20,396 bases of DNA from JAXHNE01 sp038316995 (GTDB lineage Bacteria > Patescibacteriota > Saccharimonadia > Saccharimonadales > JAXHNE01), in the NCBI GenBank assembly GCA_038316995.1, contig JBBQAZ010000015.1, positions 1-20,396 of the forward strand. Reading direction: 5' to 3'. This document shows positions 13,438-20,396 of this stretch, one piece after another (the stretch's first letter is position 1; each line of letters starts with the position of its first letter). The notes under the pieces are model-generated. The model was not told the origin of the DNA. It made no database searches and saw nothing but the letters and a program-made list of their open reading frames with translations. Both the position numbers and the translations under genes were made by a program.

Positions 13438-15101
13438 GATTGAAGGGCAGATAAATGTCGAGTCCTATATTTTTTAAACTCAGTTTTATTAATGCCATTC
13501 TTTTTAATAAACGTGCCTATCTGCTCGCTTCCAATAAAGTGCGGCATCATTACGTAACTTGCGCCTTGTTCGTAAAGTTTTTCTGCATCCGCTATGTTTT
13601 CTGCACGACAAATAACAACGGTACCTGGGTTCAACTTCTCAAGCAGTCCAACAATGAAAGAGTTTGTGTCAAAATCTCCAATGGTACTAACAACTAACTT
13701 TGCCCGGTCGATACCAGCTTCTTCCAATAATTCTACATCGGTTGTATCACCGTATAAGTAGCTTACTTTTCGCTTTTCCAAGACGTCTATTACGTCTGGG
13801 TCGTAGTCGATAACCACAAACCTTTTCTTTAGGCGCTCAAATGCTTTAATGAATTCATGGCCTCCTTTTTGGTATCCCAAAAGTATAAGATCATAATTGT
13901 TCTTTGATTCCTGGTCCATCTTTACCTTGCGTCGCTCAAACAGACTTAGATATTTTTCGAAAGTAGCGTATAGGCCATCCGAATACGTGATCATATATGA
14001 GGAAATCGCGATTGTAATGATACCGATTATCGTAACTAGTGACACAGCTGCTGACTCAACTTGTCCATTTCTTTGGCCAAGTAAGATAAATATCAGAGAG
14101 AATTCGCTAATTTGGGCAACAGCCAATCCCGCCTTAAAACTGGTCTTCTTTGTATAACCTAGAAGCCCCATAATCACCATTACTATTATTGGATTACCGA
14201 TTAGCACAAATGCCGATAGACCAACTGCTTGCCATATTATTGAACCAACATTGCCTATATCTAGTCCGGCACCAAGAGCAATAAAAAAGATAACAATAAA
14301 GAAGTCACGTAGCGGTCTAAGGCGTGAACTTACTTCTTGAGCATAGGTCATGGTTGATAATGCAACGCCAGCGACAAGTGCACCAATTTCTAAAGAGAAA
14401 CCTAGCTCGAAAAAAAGTGTTCCAATTCCAAATCCCCAGGCAATCGCAAATAAAAACAGTAACTCTTGCGATCTTGATATAAAGCCAGTGAGCGGCGTGA
14501 GAATAAATTTTGAAATCAGCATAATAACAATTCCTAGTGCTATTGCTTTTAGTACCAGAGAAGCTAAATCTGCAGGACTAAATCCTCCACTGCTAGTAGC
14601 GGAGGCAACAACTAGCGCAAGTGTGGCAATAATGTCTTGCACAAGTAAGAAACCGATAGAAATTTTTCCATGGAGCTTATTTTGTTCCTTTTTATCACTC
14701 AAAAGTTTGAGAATAATAATTGTGCTACTGAAAGTCAGTGCAACAGCAATATAAAAGGCCGGCACATTGCCGTAGCCAAGTAGTCTAACGATCCCGAATC
14801 CAAAAAGAGAGGTAAACAATACCTGGCCAACACCGGTCAGCAGCGCTACTCGTCCTACTTCCTTGATTACTCGGGGATTTAGCCCAAGACCAACAATGAA
14901 TAGCAGCAGGGCAATGCCAAAGCTTCCGAATTCTGTAATAGTTTCCGCAGAAGTTATGAATCCAAATACAGACGGTCCAACTAATATTCCGGTAAGTATG
15001 TGGCCGACAATTAATGGTTGTCTTAACGCACGCATCACAATTGAAATACCAACCGCTATGGCGAGCAATAAGCTGAGTTCTGTAAAAAAGTTTCCGTGCA
15101 T
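13407..15101 (-). CDS. Kef-type monovalent cation/proton antiporter with RCK domain
   Basis: This 564-residue protein has about twelve membrane helices of the CPA2 sodium/proton-exchanger fold in residues 1-380. Typical segments are HILTGILVGPSVFGF, FGIALLLFIVGLGLN and AQISEFSLIFILLG. A cytoplasmic TrkA-N/RCK nucleotide-binding domain starts at about residue 400 (DLILLGYQKGGHEF, VVIDYDP, YGDTTDVELLEEAGI, RAENI). It probably exports potassium or sodium in exchange for protons, gated by a nucleotide. The glycine motif of the RCK domain is GYQKGG rather than the usual GxGxxG, which may alter nucleotide binding. Its 3' end overlaps nadD by 31 bases without a terminator, so antisense transcript overlap is likely. 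No ribosome binding site is evident before the ATG. Confidence 0.9.
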   Translation of the reverse strand: MHGNFFTELSLLLAIAVGISIVMRALRQPLIVGHILTGILVGPSVFGFITSAETITEFGSFGIALLLFIVGLGLNPRVIKEVGRVALLTGVGQVLFTSLFGFGIVRLLGYGNVPAFYIAVALTFSSTIIILKLLSDKKEQNKLHGKISIGFLLVQDIIATLALVVASATSSGGFSPADLASLVLKAIALGIVIMLISKFILTPLTGFISRSQELLFLFAIAWGFGIGTLFFELGFSLEIGALVAGVALSTMTYAQEVSSRLRPLRDFFIVIFFIALGAGLDIGNVGSIIWQAVGLSAFVLIGNPIIVMVIMGLLGYTKKTSFKAGLAVAQISEFSLIFILLGQRNGQVESAAVSLVTIIGIITIAISSYMITYSDGLYATFEKYLSLFERRKVKMDQESKNNYDLILLGYQKGGHEFIKAFERLKKRFVVIDYDPDVIDVLEKRKVSYLYGDTTDVELLEEAGIDRAKLVVSTIGDFDTNSFIVGLLEKLNPGTVVICRAENIADAEKLYEQGASYVMMPHFIGSEQIGTFIKKNGINKTEFKKYRTRHLSALQSQFFAESAEE

Positions 15102-15140
15102 GTTTGTTTAAATCTATGTTTTAGCTAAATACTTGGCATA

Positions 15141-15150
15141 ATTGTACAAT
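15141..15150. promoter_or_regulatory. Palindrome ATTGTACAAT between divergent genes
   Basis: A perfect 10-base palindrome lies between the antiporter gene and the iron-permease-like gene. It contains TACAAT (15145-15150), a -10 candidate for the plus-strand gene, 13 bases before its ATG at 15164. It could be a shared operator or a by-product of AT-rich promoter sequence. Confidence 0.3.
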
Positions 15151-15163
15151 AAGCGTAAGGTAA

Positions 15164-15649
15164 ATGAAACCTATGGAACGTTATTTTAGAATCATCGCAA
15201 ACAGAGTTTCGCAGATTGCAGGAAGTCCTTTTGCATTCCTGGGCGCATTTTTGGTCGTGGTAGTTTGGGCGAGCACGGGAAGTGTTTTTGATTATTCTGA
15301 CACTTGGCAGTTAGTAATTAATACCGGCACGACGATTGTGACGTTTCTAATGGTGTTTTTGATTCAAAATACACAGAATCGTGACGGCAAGGCGATGCAA
15401 TTAAAACTAGACGAGTTGATCCGTGCCAGCAAGGCTCGAGATAGTTTTGTAGATTTAGAAAATTTAACCGATAAAGAGCTTGCAGAAATAGATGAAGAGT
15501 TCAAGAAGTTCCACGAACTACACAGAACACCAGAATCTCTAATTAAGCTCCAGCTAAAGATAAAGAAAGAACACGATCGCCGAATGAGTCTGCGTGGCGC
15601 CGGCCAAGCTCTGAACACTTTTCTACATAAAGATATATCAAAAAAGTAG
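15164..15649 (+). CDS. Low-affinity iron permease family membrane protein
   Basis: The protein has 161 residues. Two hydrophobic segments (about 22-40 and 50-68) are followed by the family core WQLVINTGTTIVTFLMVFLIQNTQNRD (47-73 region) and KLDELI. This matches the bacterial members of the Iron_permease family (PF04120 type) closely. The C-terminal half is charged and probably helical, lying in the cytoplasm. The family is named after yeast Fet4, but bacterial short forms have no proven transport role, so the substrate is unassigned. ATG 15164 (MKPMERYF) or ATG 15173 are both possible starts; GTAAGG just upstream of the first favours it weakly. It is divergent from the antiporter gene and precedes the independent small transcript. 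Confidence 0.83.
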   Translation: MKPMERYFRIIANRVSQIAGSPFAFLGAFLVVVVWASTGSVFDYSDTWQLVINTGTTIVTFLMVFLIQNTQNRDGKAMQLKLDELIRASKARDSFVDLENLTDKELAEIDEEFKKFHELHRTPESLIKLQLKIKKEHDRRMSLRGAGQALNTFLHKDISKK

Positions 15650-15668
15650 AAATATTAAATAAAAGCAG

Positions 15669-15698
15669 TTGACGCGCATAAACGCTTATGACAATATG
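15669..15698 (+). promoter_or_regulatory. Promoter of the small independent transcript
   Basis: TTGACG at 15669-15674 is a strong -35 box. The -10 is less certain: GACAAT (15690-15695, 15-base spacer) or CAATAT (15692-15697, 17-base spacer). It lies 20 bases after the preceding stop codon. Confidence 0.5.
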
Positions 15699-15699
15699 T

Positions 15700-15945
15700 A
15701 AGTACTACATTTGGCCGTTAACGGTCGGTAGAAACAAAAACAATCAAAAGTTGAGGCAGAGGTGTCTAGGAAGGTAATACGGGTAAAATCCGTGATAATA
15801 CAAAAAATCACAAAAAAGGAAGTGTGTATGGAAGCACAAGCAAGAGGTCAAAAGCGACCAAAGTGGGCACAGTTTATTCACTACTAAAGTGCTACTTTTA
15901 ACAAAAAACGTGTGAGGGTCCTGACTAATTGTCAGGACTTTTCAT
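15700..15945 (+). ncRNA. Small stand-alone transcript with structured leader and tiny ORF
   Basis: The stretch 15650-15946 has no conventional gene. It holds a promoter, a leader of about 125 bases with hairpins GGCCG/CGGTC (15713-15726) and ACGG/CCGT (15779-15793), a short ORF with a strong ribosome site, and a rho-independent terminator. The genes on each side do not share the unit: the plus-strand gene upstream ends before the promoter and the next gene is convergent. It could be a regulatory RNA, an mRNA for a tiny peptide, or both. Start is approximate. Confidence 0.5.
15828..15887 (+). CDS. 19-residue basic peptide ORF, possible longer form from GTG 15762
   Basis: ATG 15828 to TAA 15887 encodes 19 residues, five of them Lys or Arg or six counting His, ending KWAQFIHY. 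AAGGA with the preceding A-run (15816-15820) stands 7 bases before the ATG, one of the better ribosome sites in the window. The frame stays open upstream to 15732, so a GTG at 15762 (GAGG 5 bases before it) could give a 41-residue basic form. The peptide has no recognisable family, no hydrophobic segment and no signal. Possible roles are a leader or arrest peptide, a small ribosome- or RNA-binding protein, or a toxin-like peptide. I have no evidence to choose. Confidence 0.45.
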   Translation: MEAQARGQKRPKWAQFIHY

Positions 15946-15947
15946 TT
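15918..15947 (+). terminator. Rho-independent terminator of the small transcript
   Basis: GTCCTGAC (15918-15925), five-base loop, GTCAGGAC (15931-15938), an 8-base-pair perfect stem followed by TTTTCATTTT. It ends against the DsbA-type gene stop. On the minus strand it lacks an immediate T-run. Confidence 0.88.
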
Positions 15948-16606
15948 TAACTGGTTGTTTTTGCTGCGATAGCGTCTTGAATTAATTGTTCAAATTCTTC
16001 GATAGATTTTGGATTCTCTATCAACTTTCCGTCTATTACAAAGCCGGGAGTTCCTTGAATATTTAGCGCTTCACCAGCCTTTATGTCATCTTGTATTGCA
16101 GTATTAACTTCTCTGCTACTTATGTCGGTATCAAATTGTTCCATGTTGAGTCCTAGGCTTTCAGCAAAACTTCTAAATGTTCCTGCTGCATTGTTACCAC
16201 TTGCCCAAGTTTGCTGTTGTTCGTAAATAAGGTCATGCATTTCCCAGAACTTGCCTTGAAGACTTGCGGCTTCAGCTGCACGGTGAGCTGCCATTGCGTT
16301 TGGATGTATTGCAACAATTGGGAAGTTTTTAAACTGAAAAGTAATTTGGTCTTTGTATTTTTCTTTTATTTGCTTGACGATTGGGTGGTACGAAGCACAG
16401 GCTGGGCATTGAAAATCACCATATTCTGTTAGATTAACGACAGATTCTGGGTCTTCAGATTCTTCTGGATTAATCCCATAGTAATGACTCGTCGGTTGAC
16501 CGCTCGAGTTAGTGTCTGAATCAGTTGATTCTTTTTTTTGTGAAACTATGATTCCCCCAAAAACTGCAAAAAGTACGACAAGTACGATAACAAACTGTTT
16601 ATTCAC
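15947..16606 (-). CDS. DsbA-like thiol-disulfide oxidoreductase, membrane anchored
   Basis: The protein has 219 residues. An N-terminal uncleaved anchor or signal (about 4-22) is followed by a Ser/Thr/Asp-rich linker and a thioredoxin-fold domain with helical insert. The active site CPAC lies at 67-70 within EYGDFQCPACASYHP. The cis-proline loop QGTPGFVIDGK is in the C-terminal third. This is the Thioredoxin_4/DsbA-like type, which forms or shuffles disulfides in exported proteins. It starts at GTG 16606, with AGAGGGA 7 bases before. No DsbB or VKOR partner is in the window. It is divergent from the CBS-domain protein gene, with 43 bases between start codons. Confidence 0.9.
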   Translation of the reverse strand: MNKQFVIVLVVLFAVFGGIIVSQKKESTDSDTNSSGQPTSHYYGINPEESEDPESVVNLTEYGDFQCPACASYHPIVKQIKEKYKDQITFQFKNFPIVAIHPNAMAAHRAAEAASLQGKFWEMHDLIYEQQQTWASGNNAAGTFRSFAESLGLNMEQFDTDISSREVNTAIQDDIKAGEALNIQGTPGFVIDGKLIENPKSIEEFEQLIQDAIAAKTTS

Positions 16607-16649
16607 AATAAATTCCCTCTATTTAGTCATCGTATTGTACCATTAAGAC

Positions 16650-17672
16650 ATGACATTCATTATTGGAATTTTGTTTGGTAGCTTCGCACTCGCAACAATT
16701 GGACTCAAACGTGCATATGAAAGCGTTTCAATTAAGGAGCTTACAAAACGTGCTCGCGCTGGGGATCACACTGCAATACTACTTCATCGATCAGTTGCTT
16801 ATGGGTCTAGTCTATCGTTTGTACTCTGGACGCTTATTTGTATCTCAAACGCTATGTTCTTTGTATTTATCGCACGTTCGTCGGCTGCTTGGTTTGCCGC
16901 GTTTCTTACAGCAATGGTAATTTGGTTTGGTTTTATCTGGCTTCCAAAGCGTAAGGCGAGTAGTTATGGTGTGTGGTTTGCGGCACAAATTTCACCAGTT
17001 GTTGCCAAGGTTGCTTCGTTTCTATACCCGATTGTCCAAAGAGTAAACGGTTGGGTTCACAGATTTTCCCCGATTCACATACATACCGGAATTTACGATG
17101 AGGATGACTTGGTTAACTTGCTACAGACACAGAAGTCTCAGCCAGATAATCAAATTCCTGACAGTGCACTAGAGATTGCTAGCTATGCCATTACTTACGG
17201 AGGTGTATTAGTTAGAGAAGTTTTAGTGCCACGACGCACAGTACGCATGGTTCAGGCAGATGAAACAACAGGACCAGTGTTTATGGATGAACTTCATAAG
17301 AGTGGATTCTCGCGGTTCCCCGTATATAGTGAAAATACTGATAATATTGTTGGGATTTTATATTTACGCGATTTAGTTAAAACAAAACACTCCGGGAAAG
17401 TAAAGACACTGATGAACCCCGAAGTGCTTTTTATTCATGAAGAGCAAACCTTGCAGGATGCCCTGCAGGCAATACTAAAAACTCTCCAACACATGGTTAT
17501 AGTAGTGAATAGTTTTGAAGAATATGTAGGTGTACTTACGATAGAAGATGTTTTTGAACAAATACTGGGACAACAGATCGTCGACGAATTTGATCAGTAC
17601 GAAGATATGCGAGCTGTAGCTTCGTTGGCTGCTAAAAAAGATCATCAGGAACGTCAACACCCAGCAGAGTAA
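16650..17672 (+). CDS. CBS-domain membrane protein, CorC/CNNM-like
   Basis: This 340-residue protein has an N-terminal part of hydrophobic helices (about 1-17, 45-65, 66-85, 86-100), resembling a shortened DUF21 region. A cytoplasmic CBS pair (about 185-320) follows. Sequences such as REVLVPRRTVRMVQAD, FSRFPVYSENTDNIVGILYLRDL and YVGVLTIEDVFEQILGQQIVDEFD are characteristic of the HlyC/CorC/CNNM group linked to magnesium or cobalt efflux. The C-terminal CorC_HlyC domain that usually follows is absent: the protein ends in a charged tail about 30 residues after the CBS pair. A TACCAT box 6 bases before the ATG may be the -10; no ribosome site is seen. It may act as a nucleotide-sensing membrane protein rather than a transporter. 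Confidence 0.85.
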   Translation: MTFIIGILFGSFALATIGLKRAYESVSIKELTKRARAGDHTAILLHRSVAYGSSLSFVLWTLICISNAMFFVFIARSSAAWFAAFLTAMVIWFGFIWLPKRKASSYGVWFAAQISPVVAKVASFLYPIVQRVNGWVHRFSPIHIHTGIYDEDDLVNLLQTQKSQPDNQIPDSALEIASYAITYGGVLVREVLVPRRTVRMVQADETTGPVFMDELHKSGFSRFPVYSENTDNIVGILYLRDLVKTKHSGKVKTLMNPEVLFIHEEQTLQDALQAILKTLQHMVIVVNSFEEYVGVLTIEDVFEQILGQQIVDEFDQYEDMRAVASLAAKKDHQERQHPAE

Positions 17673-17679
17673 GCAAAAA

Positions 17680-17708
17680 TTGATTACAATTAATAAAAAT
17701 GGTATAAT
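17680..17708 (+). promoter_or_regulatory. Promoter of the GGDEF gene, leaderless-type position
   Basis: TTGATT (17680-17685), 17-base spacer, TATAAT (17703-17708). The -10 box ends 8 bases before the ATG at 17717, so transcription should begin at about the start codon. This is the clearest leaderless-type promoter in the window. Confidence 0.62.
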
Positions 17709-17716
17709 ATTTTGCT

Positions 17717-18496
17717 ATGAATCTAGAAGAACTAGGACAAGTATGTAAATTAACACCTGAAGAATTGGTCGATGAAGCTTCGCGACTTGATGTTGCATCA
17801 AAAAATGAACTTACAGACAACCAGGCATTTTCGGTAATCAAAAATTCAATTAATGGCTACCAGACTAAACTAGATGCTCAGCTCAAGGATTCCATCGACT
17901 ATTTGACAGGCTTTCCAGGGCGTAACATGTTTGAGGGTCAAATTGCTCAGCATCACGCCCGCTTTAAGCGCGATCCTCAAAAAAATTCATATGGGGTGCT
18001 CGAGTATGACCTAGATCACTTAAAGTCTGTCAATGATTTACTGGGTCACGATGCTGGCGATGATTACCTAAGAGCCTTCGCTTGTGCAGCGCGCGAAGGC
18101 GTGAGAGACGGTGATCAATGGTTCCGTATAGGGGGAGATGAATTCGCGGCAATTATTTTTGATGTAAACGACGACATCACACTGCAGTTAGTTGAAGAAC
18201 GAGTAAAAGAAAAAACTATAGAACAGTTTAATCTGCTGATAGCTAATTGGTCAGACAGAACCAATAAAAAAACCGATAAAACACTTTCTAACATGGGACT
18301 AGATGTTTCATCTGGTCGCGCTTTACCAAATCAAGACAACGATGTGCTTACCATAATAAAAAAAGCAGATGAAATGCTGTACGAAATGAAAGAGAGTAAA
18401 GGCAATAAGCCAATAAGCGTAATTGATATACCTGTTGCTTTTAATGAAAAAGTAGCCGGTAAATTCACTCTTTTTTATCATCCGCCGAAACGATAA
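17717..18496 (+). CDS. Soluble diguanylate cyclase (GGDEF domain protein)
   Basis: The protein has 259 residues. A short helical N-terminal region (1-58) without membrane helix or recognised sensor domain leads to a GGDEF domain. Conserved parts: DYLTGFPGRNMFE (61-73), EYDLDHLKSVND (96-107) with metal-binding Asp98, LGHDAGDDYLRAFA (109-122), RIGGDEF (137-143) with the intact active-site loop, and KKADEMLYEMKESKGN near the C-terminus. The inhibitory site RxxD (RDGD, 130-133) stands the usual five residues before GGDEF. It should make cyclic di-GMP from two GTP in the cytoplasm and be product inhibited. An unusual insert (about 185-205, Lys/Thr/Asp-rich) precedes the conserved strand. No EAL domain or c-di-GMP effector is in the window. 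Own promoter as above. Confidence 0.9.
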   Translation: MNLEELGQVCKLTPEELVDEASRLDVASKNELTDNQAFSVIKNSINGYQTKLDAQLKDSIDYLTGFPGRNMFEGQIAQHHARFKRDPQKNSYGVLEYDLDHLKSVNDLLGHDAGDDYLRAFACAAREGVRDGDQWFRIGGDEFAAIIFDVNDDITLQLVEERVKEKTIEQFNLLIANWSDRTNKKTDKTLSNMGLDVSSGRALPNQDNDVLTIIKKADEMLYEMKESKGNKPISVIDIPVAFNEKVAGKFTLFYHPPKR

Positions 18497-18645
18497 GCTT
18501 ACCAGCATGATATTTTTCATCTATACTATATATCTGATGATTTATCTTGATATTAATATGAATTTATGGGTAGGCTCTCGCAAGTGATGAGCGAGCATGC
18601 TTTTGACCCCCAAACAATCACAGATAAATACTAAACGAAAGAAAT
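18497..18645 (+). other. Intergenic leader of aspS with a hairpin and weak promoter
   Basis: This 149-base gap holds a hairpin CTCGC/GCGAG (around 18577-18595), then TTGACC (18603-18608) and, 16 bases on, TAAATA (18625-18630) as a weak promoter for aspS. The hairpin followed by CATGCTTTT might serve as a weak terminator for the GGDEF gene. No T-box core sequence is present. Confidence 0.35.
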
Positions 18646-20394
18646 ATGATGAGAATTCTAAGCAGTGAAGTTACGAATCAAAAAGACAAACAAGTAAAAG
18701 TCTCTGGTTGGGTGCATTCAAGGCGTGATCACGGCGGATTGCTATTTATTGACCTGCGCGACCACAAAGGCCTGCTGCAGCTTACAGTCCGCCCGGACGA
18801 AGTAGACAAAGAAGTTTTTGCAATTGCCGAATCACTGCGCGATGAATACGTAATTGAAGCAACTGGCAAAGTTGTTGAAAGAGATAAAGACCTAAAAAAT
18901 TCAAACATTGTATCTGGAGACGTTGAAATGGTTGTCGATTCAATTCGCATACTAAACAAAGCTGAAGCACTCCCGATTCAAGTAAACAGCGATGTACTTA
19001 GCAACGAAGAAAACAGGCTTAAGTATAGATATCTTGATTTGCGACGAGACAAAATGCAAAATATGCTCAAAAAAAGAGCCGAACTGTATAAAGTTATGCG
19101 CTCGTATATGGAAGAGCGTGAATTTACTGAAGTCACCACACCGATTTTGGCAAACTCAAGCCCTGAAGGCGCACGAGACTTTCTTGTACCATCACGGCTT
19201 CACCAAGAAAAATTTTATGCACTTCCACAAGCACCGCAACAGTTTAAGCAACTATTGATGGTCGGGGGCGTTCATCGCTACTATCAACTTGCTGCAGCAT
19301 TCCGAGATGAAGATCCAAGAGCCGATCGGCTTTATGGTGAGTTTTACCAGCTTGATATGGAAATGTCATTTGTTGAAGACGGTTCAGAGGTCAGAGACCT
19401 TATAGAGCCGTTAATAATTGATTTGGTTAAAGACTTTGCTGGCAAGAAACTTTTAAGTGATGAAATTCCAAGAATTAGCTACGAGGAATCCATGAACAGA
19501 TTCGGCACCGATAAGCCTGATCTTCGCTTTGGAATGGAGTTAATTGACTTAAGTGGGCAATTAAAAGACTGCGGCTTTGGTGTTTTTAGCAAAGCGATTG
19601 AAACAGGAGGAGTGGTAAAGGCGATTGTAATCACTGGAAAGACATTTAGCAGATCACAAATTGATAAGCTTACTGACCTAGCAAAATCTGAAGGAGCAGG
19701 CGGATTGCCATACATGACCGTCGAAAACGGAAAAGCCGTTTCATCAATTGCCAAATTCTTTAGTGACGAACATTTGGAGTCTATTGTCAGTTCAACAAAT
19801 GCAAAAGATAGTGATTTGATACTGTTTGGTTCCGATACGCGCGAAAAGGTCAACAAAGTGCTTGGCAGTTTGCGTAACCATCTGGGCGATGAACTAGAGC
19901 TTAAAGATCCAAACATTGTTGCACTGGCTTGGATAGTTGATTTTCCATTTTACGAATGGGACGAAAATGCCAAGAAAATTGATTTCGGTCACAACCCGTT
20001 TTCTATGCCTAAAGGTGGTGTGGAAGCACTTGAAACGGAAGATAAATTGAGCATTGTGGCTGACCAATACGATATGGTGATGAATGGCTACGAAATATGT
20101 TCCGGCGGGGTTCGCAATCATAATCCAGAAGTAATGTATAGAGTTTTTGATGTTCTTGGCTATGACAAGGCATATGTTGATGAGAAATTTGGCGCAATGC
20201 TAAGTGCTTTTAAATATGGCGCACCACCGCACGCTGGTTGTGCGTTTGGAATTGACAGGATGTTCATGGAGCTTGTAGGTGAGAAGAATATTCGTGAAGT
20301 TGTTGCGTTTCCAAAGAACGGTTCAGGCGTTGACTTAATGATGAATTCACCAAGCGAAGTCGATCCAAAGCAACTCAAGGAGCTTGGTTTTTAG
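18646..20394 (+). CDS. aspS: Aspartyl-tRNA synthetase, bacterial type
   Basis: This 582-residue class II synthetase charges tRNA(Asp), and possibly also tRNA(Asn). An OB-fold anticodon-binding domain (about 15-105) contains VSGWVHSRRDHGGLLFIDLRD. The catalytic core follows with YRYLDLRR, TPILANSSPEGARDFLVPSR, QLLMVGG, FRDEDPRADR (motif 2) and, near the end, GAPPHAGCAFGIDRM (motif 3). Between motifs 2 and 3 lies the GAD insertion domain of bacterial enzymes (about 290-410). Length and order match the bacterial form. Two adjacent ATGs (18646 and 18649) are both possible starts. Whether the enzyme is discriminating cannot be decided here; presence of gatCAB and absence of asnS elsewhere would point to a non-discriminating enzyme. 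The stop lies two bases before the window end. Confidence 0.96.
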   Translation: MMRILSSEVTNQKDKQVKVSGWVHSRRDHGGLLFIDLRDHKGLLQLTVRPDEVDKEVFAIAESLRDEYVIEATGKVVERDKDLKNSNIVSGDVEMVVDSIRILNKAEALPIQVNSDVLSNEENRLKYRYLDLRRDKMQNMLKKRAELYKVMRSYMEEREFTEVTTPILANSSPEGARDFLVPSRLHQEKFYALPQAPQQFKQLLMVGGVHRYYQLAAAFRDEDPRADRLYGEFYQLDMEMSFVEDGSEVRDLIEPLIIDLVKDFAGKKLLSDEIPRISYEESMNRFGTDKPDLRFGMELIDLSGQLKDCGFGVFSKAIETGGVVKAIVITGKTFSRSQIDKLTDLAKSEGAGGLPYMTVENGKAVSSIAKFFSDEHLESIVSSTNAKDSDLILFGSDTREKVNKVLGSLRNHLGDELELKDPNIVALAWIVDFPFYEWDENAKKIDFGHNPFSMPKGGVEALETEDKLSIVADQYDMVMNGYEICSGGVRNHNPEVMYRVFDVLGYDKAYVDEKFGAMLSAFKYGAPPHAGCAFGIDRMFMELVGEKNIREVVAFPKNGSGVDLMMNSPSEVDPKQLKELGF

Positions 20395-20396
20395 AG

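Noticed and set aside
15771..15812. Second cobalamin-type aptamer suggested by the ACGGGTAAAATCCGT hairpin
   Set aside because: The hairpin loop resembles the aptamer, but the adjacent ACTGT...CCGCAACTGT element and B12 box are missing.
18497..18645. T-box leader in front of aspS
   Set aside because: No conserved T-box sequence or antiterminator is visible; only a small hairpin and a weak promoter.
1..20396. Alternative genetic code (UGA as glycine)
   Set aside because: TGA ends the GtrA-like, uppP, sortase and nadD genes at the expected places, and conserved genes contain no in-frame TGA.
1..20396. tRNA, rRNA genes, prophage or insertion sequence with transposase
   Set aside because: No tRNA-like folds, rRNA segments, phage structural genes or transposase/integrase genes were recognised by eye; short tRNA genes would need a covariance scan to exclude fully.

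Overview
The window looks like part of a small, densely packed bacterial genome of moderate-to-low GC. I judge it to be from the Candidate Phyla Radiation (Patescibacteria), most likely a Saccharibacteria (TM7)-type organism. This is inference from gene content and style: a free-standing four-helix-bundle (23S IVP-type) gene with TTGGTAG repeats, a LexA-type DNA-binding protein without protease domain, an iron-permease-family membrane protein, many overlapping genes, and several lineage-style hypotheticals. There is no 16S gene here to prove it. TGA ends several genes (GtrA-like, uppP, sortase, nadD) and is not read through, so the genetic code is standard and not the UGA=Gly code of Gracilibacteria/Absconditabacteria.

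Layout. 1-6795 is a surface-glycan block. A partial galE (minus) diverges from a tightly overlapping manC-manB-cupin operon for GDP-mannose. This converges on a minus-strand operon of a polyprenyl-phosphate sugar transferase, a four-helix-bundle protein and a family 4 glycosyltransferase. TTGGTAG-type repeats lie inside the glycosyltransferase gene and on both sides of the four-helix-bundle gene. 6980-9926 carries a GtrA-like flippase, a LexA-like regulator, uppP, an anchored coiled-coil protein, a 33-residue membrane peptide gene and a class D/E-like sortase. These fit envelope assembly with lipid-carrier recycling.

10902-13437 holds a protein of unknown function with faint acyltransferase features. 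Divergent to it is a structured RNA leader that closely resembles a cobalamin riboswitch core. It is followed by an overlapping three-gene unit: an unknown 476-residue zinc-ribbon protein, a 53-residue cysteine-rich protein and nadD. 13407-17672 carries a Kef-type antiporter, an iron-permease-family protein, a compact free-standing transcription unit with a 19-codon ORF and its own terminator, a DsbA-type oxidoreductase, and a CBS-domain membrane protein. 17717-20394 carries a soluble GGDEF protein and aspS.

Most interesting: (1) the cobalamin-riboswitch-like leader in front of genes with no known B12 link; (2) the short independent transcript at about 15669-15945 encoding a tiny basic peptide; (3) the four-helix-bundle gene bounded by inverted TTGGTAG-type repeats, with related repeats translated in frame inside the neighbouring glycosyltransferase; (4) several -10 boxes placed 6-10 nt before start codons, suggesting leaderless mRNAs.
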